Assembly (NCBI RefSeq): GCF_000308475.2
Contig: NZ_BAFT02000045.1
Location: 62,001-126,000 of the forward strand
Direction: 5' to 3'
DNA: 64,000 nt
From: Nocardia brasiliensis NBRC 14402
Lineage (GTDB): Bacteria; Actinomycetota; Actinomycetes; Mycobacteriales; Mycobacteriaceae
Numbering within the stretch: the first letter of the stretch is position 1; every line of letters starts with the position of its first letter. Made by a program: the position numbers and the translations under genes. Shown here in pieces: positions 46,502 through 54,971 of the stretch. Below the pieces are notes generated by a model. That model was not told the origin of the DNA. It searched no databases and was given only the letters and a program-made list of their open reading frames with translations.

Positions 46502-46759
46502 TCAATCCGTTTCGCGTTCCGTGCGTGCCGCTGCCTTCAGTGCGGCGCTCAACTGCGAGTCGGCCCGCAGGAGTTCGATGCCGATCAGTTCGCCGTCCGC
46601 GCCGAAGTCGAGCGCGGCGACGACCTCGTTGTCCGTGCTGTCCTGGACCGGCAGGGTTCGGGCGGCGTAGCGCGGGCCTGCGGTGTTCTGCCGCAGCGCG
46701 AGGTAGGCGACGTTGTGCTGGTCGTCCCAGGTCACGTAGTCGATGAGGTCGGGGTTCAT
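46502..46759 (-). CDS. DUF2283 family small protein
   Basis: 85 aa. It has the DUF2283 pattern DYVTWDDQHNVAYLALRQ then VVAALDFGADGELIGIELLRA. It lies 81 nt downstream of the HTH regulator on the same strand and could be co-transcribed. Its role in the cluster is unknown; it may be unrelated to the lanthipeptide. Confidence 0.75.
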   Translation of the reverse strand: MNPDLIDYVTWDDQHNVAYLALRQNTAGPRYAARTLPVQDSTDNEVVAALDFGADGELIGIELLRADSQLSAALKAAARTERETD

Positions 46760-46840
46760 GCTCGGATCCTTCGGTAGTCGTGGATTCGCCGCAGCCGCTG
46801 CGGGCGGCTGCTGGTCGTGCGGGCGTGCGGTCCGCGCCGG

Positions 46841-47599
46841 TCAGCCGCGAAGCACGGTGAGTGGCGCCCGGGCCTGGTCGTGCGCACCCGAGTTCACCAG
46901 ATCGTTGCGGCCCGCGACGCCCAGGACGTCGTAGAGATTGCGAATGCGGCGGTACATCGACCGTTCCGAAAGGTAGTTCTGCCGGGCGATTTCGGCGACG
47001 GTCATCGAGGTCTTCAGCATGCGCAGCAGGCGAGCGTCGAATTCGTCCAGCTCGGGTCGGCCGATCGGACTGGCGGCGCGCAGGCCGTTCGGGACGGCGG
47101 GCGCAGTGTCGCGGGCAGCGCGCGTTTCGCGGGCGGCGGGGGCGCGATCGGGTACCGCGCCCAGGACCGGCGGACGCGGCCTTCTCGGCTGCGCGCTGAC
47201 ATGGTCGAGCAGCCGGGCGCGCAGGACCTCGGCTTGCCGCTCGATCGAGATCGCGAGGTTGATGACGAAGTTGGCGCCGGCCCGGATCGCCAGGTAGGTC
47301 GAATGACCGGTGACGTCGTTGGTGACCGCGACGAGCAGGGTCATGGCGTGCCGCGCCCGAATCGAGCGCAGCTTTTCGGCCTGGCACTCGGTGTGCACGG
47401 GGAGCACGATCGGCGCTCCCTCGGTGTCGTGGCGGTCGCTCAACTCGTCGTACTCGGCGAACTCGAGCCGGAACGGTGCCGCGAACAGACTGCCCCACCG
47501 CCCGTCCGCCGGATCCAGATAGTCGCGCAGGCTCGGATGCGCGAACGCGGTGGTCGTGGCCGTCGCCTCGATGCCCTGACTCAGCTGCAAAGCGTTCAT
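46841..47599 (-). CDS. HTH (LuxR-like) regulator of the lanthipeptide cluster
   Basis: 252 aa. The C-terminal domain (about 185-245) has DEFDARLLRMLKTSMTVAEIARQNYLSERSMYRRIRNLYDVLGV, written here as an HTH with LuxR-like spacing. The N-terminal ~140 residues have SLFAAPFRLEFAEYDEL and LLVAVTNDVTGHSTYLAIRAG and no known ligand-binding family. By analogy with MibR/PspR it may activate the precursor operon. A variant of the ECF promoter motif lies 47 nt upstream, which would place it under the sigma factor. Confidence 0.8.
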   Translation of the reverse strand: MNALQLSQGIEATATTTAFAHPSLRDYLDPADGRWGSLFAAPFRLEFAEYDELSDRHDTEGAPIVLPVHTECQAEKLRSIRARHAMTLLVAVTNDVTGHSTYLAIRAGANFVINLAISIERQAEVLRARLLDHVSAQPRRPRPPVLGAVPDRAPAARETRAARDTAPAVPNGLRAASPIGRPELDEFDARLLRMLKTSMTVAEIARQNYLSERSMYRRIRNLYDVLGVAGRNDLVNSGAHDQARAPLTVLRG

Positions 47600-47645
47600 G
47601 GAAACCCCCACCTTTTTGTCCTTACTGTGTCTAGTCACGGGGTTA

Positions 47646-47670
47646 GACGCGGCCGATACCCGATCGGTTC
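47646..47670 (-). promoter_or_regulatory. Variant ECF-type promoter motif of the HTH regulator
   Basis: Read leftward: GAACCGA-N12-CGCGTC. The upstream box differs by one base from the other two copies and spacing is identical; the downstream box keeps CGC. A classical ECF reading, GGAAC-N17-CGTCTA, also fits. Confidence 0.5.
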
Positions 47671-48005
47671 CATTTCGGGGCAACAGATTTGAGAAGCTCT
47701 CGCAGCGACCCCGGCGGCAGTCGCGCGGAAGACGTTGCCGCAGCACAGGCCTCCATGCACATAAGCTATGATGAGTGCACGTCAGGTACGAACTTCGGCG
47801 TGCGGCAACGAGATCCCGCACCACGCCGGCGGGCCGTCCAGTGTTGCTCCCGGTCCGAAGTTCGTCGCCCTCGGCCGACCCGGTGCACGATCGAGGTTCG
47901 GATGGCCGCGGCGGTGTCGGAAAATCAGACCGATTCGGGCTGATTGAGCCGCCGGCGAACGGGTATTGCCTGCGCGACTTGTCCACTGAACCCTGAGAGA
48001 CGACA
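47671..48005. other. Intergenic region between divergent regulator and small membrane protein genes
   Basis: About 335 bases without a convincing gene. Short frames exist but lack ribosome binding sites. No strong repeat was found. Confidence 0.4.
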
Positions 48006-48305
48006 GTGCCTCTGCTCACGCCCGATCCCGTCCGCAGCGATGCCGCCGCGGCCGGTCCCGCACCCGATCCCGCGCCGTTCGCCCCGGTGCCGGCCCCGCG
48101 CGGCCGCGCGCTCGGCATCCGCCGGACCTGGCACGGCTTCGGCGTGTCCGTACTCGCCCTCGTCATCACCGCCGGCGTGGTCGCCCTGTGCCTCGCCCTG
48201 CCCGCGCAGGCGCCGCTGGTGGTGGCCGTGCTCGGGATTCTCACGCTGACCCCGCCGGCGACCCTGGCCGTCACCGTCTGCCGCCACCGCAGGCCGGGCG
48301 CCTGA
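48006..48305 (+). CDS. Small two-span membrane protein
   Basis: 99 aa, GTG start. A Pro/Ala-rich N-terminal ~35 residues is followed by two hydrophobic segments (FGVSVLALVITAGVVALCLAL and VVAVLGILTLTPPATLAVTV) and a short basic tail. A strong hairpin lies 19 nt after its stop, which supports it being transcribed. No family is recognised. Confidence 0.55.
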   Translation: MPLLTPDPVRSDAAAAGPAPDPAPFAPVPAPRGRALGIRRTWHGFGVSVLALVITAGVVALCLALPAQAPLVVAVLGILTLTPPATLAVTVCRHRRPGA

Positions 48306-48323
48306 CGCGCGGTCCCGACAGCG

Positions 48324-48358
48324 AAGCGACCCGGAACCGATGCGGTTCCGGGTCGCTT
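48324..48358. terminator. Bidirectional hairpin terminator
   Basis: A perfect 15-bp stem (48324-48338 with 48344-48358, loop GATGC) lies between the small membrane protein gene and the convergent oxidoreductase gene. Confidence 0.75.
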
Positions 48359-48427
48359 CTCATATGCCTGGGAGCGTGGCCTTTACGCTCGACCAGGCGC
48401 GCGGCCTACTGCCCAGGCCGCGCTGCT

Positions 48428-51400
48428 TCACACCTGCGGCGGCTCGATTCCGAGTTCGCGCAGGCTGTTTCGGTACACCTCCACGTTGGCGAGCTTGACG
48501 CCCTCGTAGCCACGCACTGTGTCGGCCAGCGCGGCGGCCTGGACCGCGCGGTCGTAACCCGCCTCGTCGAGCGAACCCGCCAGTGCCAGCACCATTTCGG
48601 TGTAGTGCGCCAGCAGTTCCCGCTCGACGCGACGAACGTGCGCGTAACCGAAGATGTCGAACTTGGTGCCGCGCAGCCGCTTTCCCTTGGCCAGGACCTT
48701 GAGGGCGAGGTGCCCGCGCGGTCCGATGCCGATCTTCTTCTTGCGGCCCATGGCGCGCAGGATCGGCGGGTGCAGCTTGTAGGTGAGGTTGGTGCCCTCG
48801 GGCAGCTGACCCGCCACCTGGTCCAGGAAGGCCGGGTCGATCAGCTGCCGCGCGACCTCGTATTCGTCCTTGTACGCGGTGAACTTGAACAGCCCCCGCG
48901 CCACCTGCTCACTGAACTCGGTACGACCGGTGACCTGCTCCTGCGCCGTCCACACCCGCTGCATCGTCGACACGTAGTCCCGGGCGACCCGGACACCCTG
49001 GAACCCGATCAGCTCCGCGGCGCGCAGCTCGATCAGCCGCCGGGTCTCACCGGTGGCGGTCAGCGTGTCGAAAAGGTCTGCCGGAACCTTGATCTCGGCC
49101 CGCTCGGCCTGCGGACGGCCGATCGCCGCCGCGAACTCGTCCGGGCGGGCGATCGCGACCCGGCCCCAGCGGAAGGCCGCGATATTCGCGTTCACGGCGA
49201 CCCCGTTGATCTCGATGGCCTCCTCGATCGCCGCCGCGGGCAGGCGCAAGCCGCCGAGCTGGTAGGCGGCGCCGACCATCAGGAAGTTGGCCGCCGCGGT
49301 GTTGCCGAACAGCACCTCCGCCGCGCCGAGCGCGTCGAACGAGCGCAGTTCCCGCGAGGCCTGGTCGAGCCGGGACAGCAGCGCGGGCGTCTCCGGGTAC
49401 TGCACCGACTTGTCGTAGACCATGTCCCCGGTCGGGGTCTTGCTGGTGGAGGCGACCGAGAGGGTGGTCTCCTTCGACCCGTAGGCCAGGTTCTTGTTGT
49501 CGGTCGCGGTGAGCAGGTCAAAGGCGACGATGCAGTCCGCGGAGCCGGGGGTCAGCCGGTTCGCCGGCTCCAGTACGCCCGCGACGAACCGCAGGTGCGA
49601 GACGACGGGGCCCGCCTTCTGGCTGAGCCCGATCTGGTCCAGGCTCGCCACGTCGTAACCCGCGCGCAGCGCCGCGGTCGCCAGCACCTGGTTCACGGTG
49701 ACGATGCCGGTGCCGCCGATGCCGGCGAGGAAGACATTCTGCGTCGTGGTCGGCGGATCCTGCCGGAGGTCCGGCAGCACGGGCGGGGTGGGACGCTGAG
49801 TGCCCTTGCGCTTCTTGGCTTTCCCTGGCTCGGGCAGTTCCACCGTGACGAAGGACGGGCAGTCGCCGTCGAGACAGCTGTAGTCGGTGTTGCACGAGGT
49901 CTGATCGATCCGGGTCTTACGGCCGAACTCGGTGTCCACCGGCTGCACCGACAGGCAGTTGCTCTTCACACCGCAGTCACCGCAACCCTCGCAGACCGCC
50001 TCGTTGATGACCACCCGGGTCTGGCGCACCGGCAGGGTGCCCCGCTTGCGCTGACGGCGTGCGTCGGCGGCGCAGTGCTGGTCGTAGATGAGCACGGTGA
50101 CACCCGGGATCTCGCGCAGGATGCGCTGCGCTTCGTCGAGCCGGTCGCGGTGCCACAGCCGGGTGCCCGCGGCGAGGTCACGCTTGCGGTACTTCTTCGG
50201 CTCGTCGGCGCAGATGATGATCTGCGCGACGCCCTCGGTGGCGAGCTTGTGCGTCAGCCGCGGCACCGCGAGCGCGCCCTCGGCGTCTTGCGCGCCGGTC
50301 ATCGCGACGACGTCGTTGTAGAGCAGCTTGAAGGTGATGTTCACCTTGGCCGCGACGCACGCCTGCACGGCGAGCTGGCCGGAGTGGAAATACGTTCCGT
50401 CGCCGATGTTCTGGAACAGGTGCGGCACGTCGGTGAACGGTGCCTGACCGATCCACTGCGCGCCTTCGCCACCCATCTGGGTGAGGCCGGTGACCTTGCT
50501 GTCCTCACGACCGGACATGGTCACCATGGTGTGGCAGCCGATGCCACCGCCCGCCAGCGAACCCTCCGGCACGGCGGTGGAGCGGTTGTGCGGGCAGCCG
50601 CTGCAGAAATAGGCCGCGCGCTTGGCGGGTAGCACGGCCAGCGACAACGGCTGTGGCAGCGGTCGTTTCATGTCCACAAAACCGTCGAGTGCCCGGCACA
50701 GCGGCTTGGCGATCCGGCCGGTGGTGAGCTCGCCGTCCTGACTGAACAGCGGGCGGCCCGCAGCGTCGCGCTTACCGATGATCTCGGGGGCATCGGCGGT
50801 GCCGTAGAGGATTTCGCGCAGCTGCGTCTCGATGAACGCCGTCTTGTCCTCGACCACGACCAACCGGGTGAGGCCCTTGGCGAACTGCCGGACCCGCTCC
50901 GGCGCAATCGGATACGGCATACCGATGCGCAGCAGCCGTACCCCGGCCCGCATGAGCGCCTCGTCGTCCACGCCCAGGTCGATCAGCGCCTGCCGGACCG
51001 CGTCGAAAGTCGTTCCGGTGGCGGCGATCCCGATCGTGGCCTGGGCCGGATTCACCTCGATCACGTCGAGTTCGTTGAGCGTGCTGTACGCCTTCACCGT
51101 CTCCCAGCGCGGCCCGTAGAGGTCCGCCTCGGCGATCACGCTGTCGGTCGGCGCGGCCATCGGACGCTGCAGGTAGCTGAACGGGCGTCCCTCCCAGGTG
51201 ATCTCGGGCACCGTGATGTCGATGTCGCCCACGTTGCCCTCGACCGTCCAGGCGCCGTCGGCCACGTCGGCGACGATCTTCAGCGCGACCAGGCAGCCGG
51301 AGGCGCGCGACAGCGCGACCCCGTGCAGACCCATCGTGATGATCTCGCGGGCATTGCGCGGGAACAGCACCGGAATGCCCATCGCGGCCAGCGAGCGTTC

Positions 51401-51901
51401 GCTCACCGCGGGCACGGTCGAGGACTTGGAGGCGGGATCGTCGCCGACGAGCAGCAGCACACCGCCGCGCGCGTTCGCACCGTACATATTGGCGTGCCGC
51501 AACGCATCCGTCGCGCGGTCCAGACCGGGCCCCTTGCCGTACCAGACGCCGACGACGCCGTCGTGCGTGGCCGCACCGGCTGGCAGGTCGGCCTGGCTCC
51601 CCCACACCGAGGTGGCCGCGAGTTCCTCGTTCAAGCCGGGGACGAACGCGATGTCGTGCTCGGCCAGCACATTCGGCATGCCGCTGAGCATCTTGTCGAC
51701 GCCGCCGAGCGGGCTGCCCTGGTATCCCGAAACGAAGGTGCCGACCCGGCGCCCGGCGCGCAGATCGCGCACGTGCTGTTCCACCAGCTGTCGGGCAATC
51801 GCCTGGACGCCAGTGAGGACAACGGTGCCCGCGCCGACGCGGTAACGGTCGGCGAGGTCATACGGAGCCGGGATCAGGTCGTGATCGGCGAGCTCGGTCA
51901 T
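48428..51901 (-). CDS. Indolepyruvate ferredoxin oxidoreductase, fused subunits
   Basis: 1157 aa. A thiamine-diphosphate and Fe-S enzyme that oxidatively decarboxylates aryl- or other 2-oxo acids to acyl-CoA, reducing ferredoxin. The N-terminal part has GTFVSGYQGSPLGG and GVVGVWYGKGPGLDRATDALRHAN. The middle has SGCPHNRST, and the Fe-S region has CEGCGDCGVKSNC and CNTDYSCLDGDCP. The C-terminal gamma part (from about 715) has FLAGIGGTGIVTVNQVL and QIGLSQKAGPVVSHLR. The ATG at 51901 is chosen because GGAGG lies 8 nt upstream. Confidence 0.93.
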   Translation of the reverse strand: MTELADHDLIPAPYDLADRYRVGAGTVVLTGVQAIARQLVEQHVRDLRAGRRVGTFVSGYQGSPLGGVDKMLSGMPNVLAEHDIAFVPGLNEELAATSVWGSQADLPAGAATHDGVVGVWYGKGPGLDRATDALRHANMYGANARGGVLLLVGDDPASKSSTVPAVSERSLAAMGIPVLFPRNAREIITMGLHGVALSRASGCLVALKIVADVADGAWTVEGNVGDIDITVPEITWEGRPFSYLQRPMAAPTDSVIAEADLYGPRWETVKAYSTLNELDVIEVNPAQATIGIAATGTTFDAVRQALIDLGVDDEALMRAGVRLLRIGMPYPIAPERVRQFAKGLTRLVVVEDKTAFIETQLREILYGTADAPEIIGKRDAAGRPLFSQDGELTTGRIAKPLCRALDGFVDMKRPLPQPLSLAVLPAKRAAYFCSGCPHNRSTAVPEGSLAGGGIGCHTMVTMSGREDSKVTGLTQMGGEGAQWIGQAPFTDVPHLFQNIGDGTYFHSGQLAVQACVAAKVNITFKLLYNDVVAMTGAQDAEGALAVPRLTHKLATEGVAQIIICADEPKKYRKRDLAAGTRLWHRDRLDEAQRILREIPGVTVLIYDQHCAADARRQRKRGTLPVRQTRVVINEAVCEGCGDCGVKSNCLSVQPVDTEFGRKTRIDQTSCNTDYSCLDGDCPSFVTVELPEPGKAKKRKGTQRPTPPVLPDLRQDPPTTTQNVFLAGIGGTGIVTVNQVLATAALRAGYDVASLDQIGLSQKAGPVVSHLRFVAGVLEPANRLTPGSADCIVAFDLLTATDNKNLAYGSKETTLSVASTSKTPTGDMVYDKSVQYPETPALLSRLDQASRELRSFDALGAAEVLFGNTAAANFLMVGAAYQLGGLRLPAAAIEEAIEINGVAVNANIAAFRWGRVAIARPDEFAAAIGRPQAERAEIKVPADLFDTLTATGETRRLIELRAAELIGFQGVRVARDYVSTMQRVWTAQEQVTGRTEFSEQVARGLFKFTAYKDEYEVARQLIDPAFLDQVAGQLPEGTNLTYKLHPPILRAMGRKKKIGIGPRGHLALKVLAKGKRLRGTKFDIFGYAHVRRVERELLAHYTEMVLALAGSLDEAGYDRAVQAAALADTVRGYEGVKLANVEVYRNSLRELGIEPPQV

Positions 51902-52598
51902 TCGGTCCACCTCCGGTCAGCACCGATCGGGCGCCTTCCTAGTTGAGCACTTCTTGCCGCATACCCTGCCTTTAAAGCGCTACTTGAACAACCTTTGTTC
52001 ACTTTGTTGAGCATGTTGCCCAATTTGATCACCTGTGAATGGGCACACACTATGCATGATGTGCGGTCTGTTGTGACTGCCACCACTCGGCCGTGCCACG
52101 CGGCCCGCACGCCCGGGGGGCCAGCGGCGCGGCGGAGGTCGCGGCGACATCCCGGCGAACGCGGGGAGCGACGACTCGGCGACCCGCCCTATCGGCGACG
52201 ACAGCGCCGGTCGGCGTACGCGCCGCCGCCCAGCGCGTTTCGCCACGCCAGCCCTACTGCGGTGATAGCAAACGGCTTCCATCACCGACGGGCAGGAGTT
52301 GCGATGGTTTGGCAATAGTGATCTTGTGCAGGTGCACAGGTAGCGCATTGTTACTTGTCCAATATGCCGGGGCCGGGTGCGCGGGGCCGCGGTCGCGACG
52401 CTACTTTCGCTGCGGATGGTGCCGCCTGCTGCGGCGATCCGCAGCGTCGAGTCGAAAGGTGGTGTGCCGGTCCGCCCCTCGGTGCGGCTGTGGGTTCCTG
52501 CTTACCGTCCGCGCAGCGAACGACGACGTTCGCCGCGATCTCTCCATGCAGTGGTGGTCCGTCCGAACTGCCGAACGAAAGTCGGGGTCGGCGAGTCG
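51902..52598. other. Long divergent promoter region
   Basis: About 700 bases between the divergent oxidoreductase and lipase genes. The part at 51960-52080 is AT-richer than average and holds the inverted repeat at 51985-52001. The remainder is GC-rich without a supported gene; the frames across it are Arg/Ala-rich noise. Confidence 0.5.
51985..52001. promoter_or_regulatory. Inverted repeat, candidate operator of the oxidoreductase gene
   Basis: TGAACAA-CCT-TTGTTCA, a perfect 7-bp inverted repeat with a 3-nt spacer, 84 nt upstream of the oxidoreductase start. The short-spacer form suits TetR- or GntR-type repressors. Confidence 0.5.
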
Positions 52599-53816
52599 AT
52601 GACGGCCGAGATTCGAAGGAAAGCCGTGCGAAGAGTTCCGTTCAGGATCGCGATCCTGATGTTGAGCATTGTCTCGATGGGCCTGGTCGGCCTGCCCGCG
52701 ACAATCGCCCAGCCGCTTTACCCCACCCCTGACCCGGATGCGTTCTACAGTGCGCCAGCGAATTTGGCGGACTTGAAACCCGGCGACGTCGTGCGTTCCC
52801 GCAAGATCGACACCGGCCCGTACGTCGGGACCGAGGGCTGGCAGGTCGCCTTCCGGTCCACCAATTCCCAGAGCAAGCCGGTCATGGGCGTGACCACGGT
52901 GCTGCTGCCACTCGGCGTCAAGAACCCGCCGCTGGTCTCCTACCAGGCGCTCATCAACTCCCTTGGCACCCAGTGCAACCCGTCCCGCTCGCTGTTCAAC
53001 GGCGAACTGCAGGACGCGGTCGGCGCGATGCTGCCGATCGGGCGCGGCTGGGCGGTCTCGCTGCCCGACTACCTCGGCCCCACCTCGGCCTACGGCGCCG
53101 CCCGGCTCAGCGGCATGATGACGCTGGACAGCGTCAAAGCCGTGCAGCAGGTGACCGAACTCGGACTCGGCAATTCGCCTGTCGCCATTGCGGGTTACTC
53201 CGGCGGCGGCATGGCCACCGCGTGGGCGGCCGCGCTGCAGCCCACCTACGCCCCCGACCTGAAGCTCACCGCGGCCGTCGCGGGCGGTATCCCCGCCGAT
53301 CTCGAGGAGATGGCGATGGCGCTGGGCTTCGCGCCGCATCCGGGCTTCGGCCTGGCCTTCGCCGCCGCGATGGGACTGGAACGCGAATACCCGGAGCGAC
53401 TGCCGGTTTCGGATCAGCTCAACGAAAACGGTTTGTGGTTCCGGGAATTCACCCACGACGCCTGCCGCCGGTTCCTGCTGTTCCACGGCGCGTTCCGCAA
53501 CGCCGAGCAGATGGCCGCGTCGAAGAGCCTGATGGACAGCCCGGTCGCGCATCAGGTGCTGCGGGAGAACAGCCTGCGCTACTACGACGGCGTCCCCAGC
53601 ATCCCCACCTTCATCTGGCAGGGCCGCTTCGATGAAATGACCTTCTTCCCACCGGTCGCCGAGGTCGTCGACCGCTACTGCAAGGCGGGCGCCCGAGTCG
53701 AGTTCCGCCCGTACGAGATCGCCGAACACCTGACCACCGCCGCCGCGGGCTTCGTCGAAGCCTGGAACTACGTGGAGGCCCGCTTCCGCGGCGACCCCGC
53801 CCCCACCACCTGCTGA
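52599..53816 (+). CDS. Secreted lipase (LIP family)
   Basis: 405 aa. Signal peptide with hydrophobic core RIAILMLSIVSMGLVGLPA. Alpha/beta hydrolase of the actinobacterial secretory lipase family: nucleophile GYSGGG (Ser201), Asp in GRFDEMTFFPP and His in YEIAEHLTTA. Conserved Cys in GTQCNPSRS, HDACRRF and RYCKAGA may form disulfides. The ATG at 52599 is used; a GTG at 52626 with AAGGAAA just upstream would give a shorter signal peptide and is a good alternative. It probably hydrolyses triacylglycerols outside the cell. Confidence 0.88.
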   Translation: MTAEIRRKAVRRVPFRIAILMLSIVSMGLVGLPATIAQPLYPTPDPDAFYSAPANLADLKPGDVVRSRKIDTGPYVGTEGWQVAFRSTNSQSKPVMGVTTVLLPLGVKNPPLVSYQALINSLGTQCNPSRSLFNGELQDAVGAMLPIGRGWAVSLPDYLGPTSAYGAARLSGMMTLDSVKAVQQVTELGLGNSPVAIAGYSGGGMATAWAAALQPTYAPDLKLTAAVAGGIPADLEEMAMALGFAPHPGFGLAFAAAMGLEREYPERLPVSDQLNENGLWFREFTHDACRRFLLFHGAFRNAEQMAASKSLMDSPVAHQVLRENSLRYYDGVPSIPTFIWQGRFDEMTFFPPVAEVVDRYCKAGARVEFRPYEIAEHLTTAAAGFVEAWNYVEARFRGDPAPTTC

Positions 53817-53828
53817 TCCCACACCGAA

Positions 53829-53861
53829 AAGTGGCCCCGGAGTTCGACTCCGGGGCCACTT
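53829..53861 (+). terminator. Terminator after the lipase gene
   Basis: A perfect 15-bp stem (53829-53843 with 53847-53861, loop TCG) begins 12 nt after the lipase stop. On the lipase strand it is followed by TGCTTTC rather than a full U-tract. Confidence 0.8.
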
Positions 53862-53988
53862 GCTTTCGCCGGCGCCGACGACACGTATAGCCGCTGTCTC
53901 CACCGGCACGGGCCGTAACAGGAAAGCCTCCACACCCGCTCGGCCATCCGGATTCTGGAGCACGACCGACGCACCGGGGAGCCCATTG

Positions 53989-54561
53989 CTATTCATCCCG
54001 GTGCCATTGCGCGACGAATTCCGGGCCGATGGCCGAGCCCGCCAACCACAACGATTCGGACATACGCCAAAACTGCACCTGTGCACGCTCATACGCCTGT
54101 AGCGCGTGCACCTCGACGACAACGGGTCGACGATCCTTCCGCAGGCCGACCGACCGAGCGGCCTCGCTCGACGAGGACAGGTGCACGGCGTCGCGCGCCA
54201 TGGGCTTGATCCCCGTTCGCTCGATCGCCGCCCACGCGGATCTCGAGGTCCCGTGATACAGGATCGCCGGTGGGACAGCCGGCGCTTCGGCGCGACGAAC
54301 TCCGATCGAATGCCCGTACCGTGCCCGGATACGCTCGCCGTCTATTTCATGCCTGGCTTTACCGGCAGCCGAAACGACCCGGCGAATATCGCGCGCCGCC
54401 AAGCCGCTCCAGTCGTCTCCCAGGCGGTGCAGCGCGGCCAGCAGGTCAGCTATCTGCGCCCAGCCCTCGGCGTCCAGCACGACACCATGCGCGTCCGGGT
54501 CGTGCCGCAATACGAGCGACAGCCTCTTGGAAATGGATTCGTCCGACAGCGGCATTGTCAC
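53989..54561 (-). CDS. kptA: RNA 2'-phosphotransferase (KptA/Tpt1 family)
   Basis: 190 aa, GTG start. Uses NAD to remove a 2'-phosphate from RNA, producing ADP-ribose 1'',2''-cyclic phosphate. Visible are SKRLSLVLRHDP, RIRARYGHS, AILYHGTS, VHLSSS and VVVEVHALQAY, in the usual order of KptA. Bacterial roles are unclear; some homologues relate to RNA repair or NADP ADP-ribosylation. It is 18 nt downstream of the candidate immunity gene on the same strand and may belong to the toxin operon. Confidence 0.9.
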   Translation of the reverse strand: MTMPLSDESISKRLSLVLRHDPDAHGVVLDAEGWAQIADLLAALHRLGDDWSGLAARDIRRVVSAAGKARHEIDGERIRARYGHSIGVRRAEAPAVPPAILYHGTSRSAWAAIERTGIKPMARDAVHLSSSSEAARSVGLRKDRRPVVVEVHALQAYERAQVQFWRMSESLWLAGSAIGPEFVAQWHRDE

Positions 54562-54579
54562 CGGCGCCTTTCGATGAAT

Positions 54580-54966
54580 TCAGGTGCTGACAACATCTAC
54601 AGAATCAGCGAGAAATTCATGGCAGCCCACTCCGTCGACATACAGCATGAAATGCTGGGTTTCCGACCACGTCAGCCGCTGATGCTCGGGCACGACAGCG
54701 GAGAGCTCGGCCAGCCATCCGGACTCACGGACGATTGCCACCGTATCGAAAACTCCATTGATATGCCATGGGGTGCAGCATGATTCGCTTCGCCAGTGGG
54801 CAGCTCGGACGCGCCGGAAAGTAACGGTGTCCTGCGTCTTCCTGCCGTCCTCGTCCTCGTAGTCCAGTCGCAGCACGATATCGGCACCGTTCGTGACGTA
54901 CTGGAACGCCGTGGCGGAGGTCGACGGCTGTGACAATTCGACGACGGTCGATTTGACTTCGGTCAC
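54580..54966 (-). CDS. Candidate immunity protein of the large secreted toxin
   Basis: 128 aa, acidic, no signal peptide or membrane segment. It starts at GTG 54966, five bases after the toxin stop, with GGGAAGG upstream. Strand-rich sequence such as ADIVLRLDYEDEDGRKTQ and TVTFRRV suggests a beta fold. No family is recognised. Its position directly after a toxin-like C-terminus suggests immunity. Confidence 0.65.
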   Translation of the reverse strand: MTEVKSTVVELSQPSTSATAFQYVTNGADIVLRLDYEDEDGRKTQDTVTFRRVRAAHWRSESCCTPWHINGVFDTVAIVRESGWLAELSAVVPEHQRLTWSETQHFMLYVDGVGCHEFLADSVDVVST

Positions 54967-54971
54967 TCTTT

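Noticed and set aside
47960-47990. Possible fourth copy of the ECF promoter motif before the small membrane protein
   Set aside because: GAACGGG with an 11-nt spacer and CGACTT differs in both boxes and in spacing, so it is not comparable to the other three.
48188-50632. Long rightward open frame antisense to the indolepyruvate oxidoreductase gene (814 codons)
   Set aside because: The leftward protein is unmistakable, with Fe-S and subunit motifs throughout; the rightward product has no domain.
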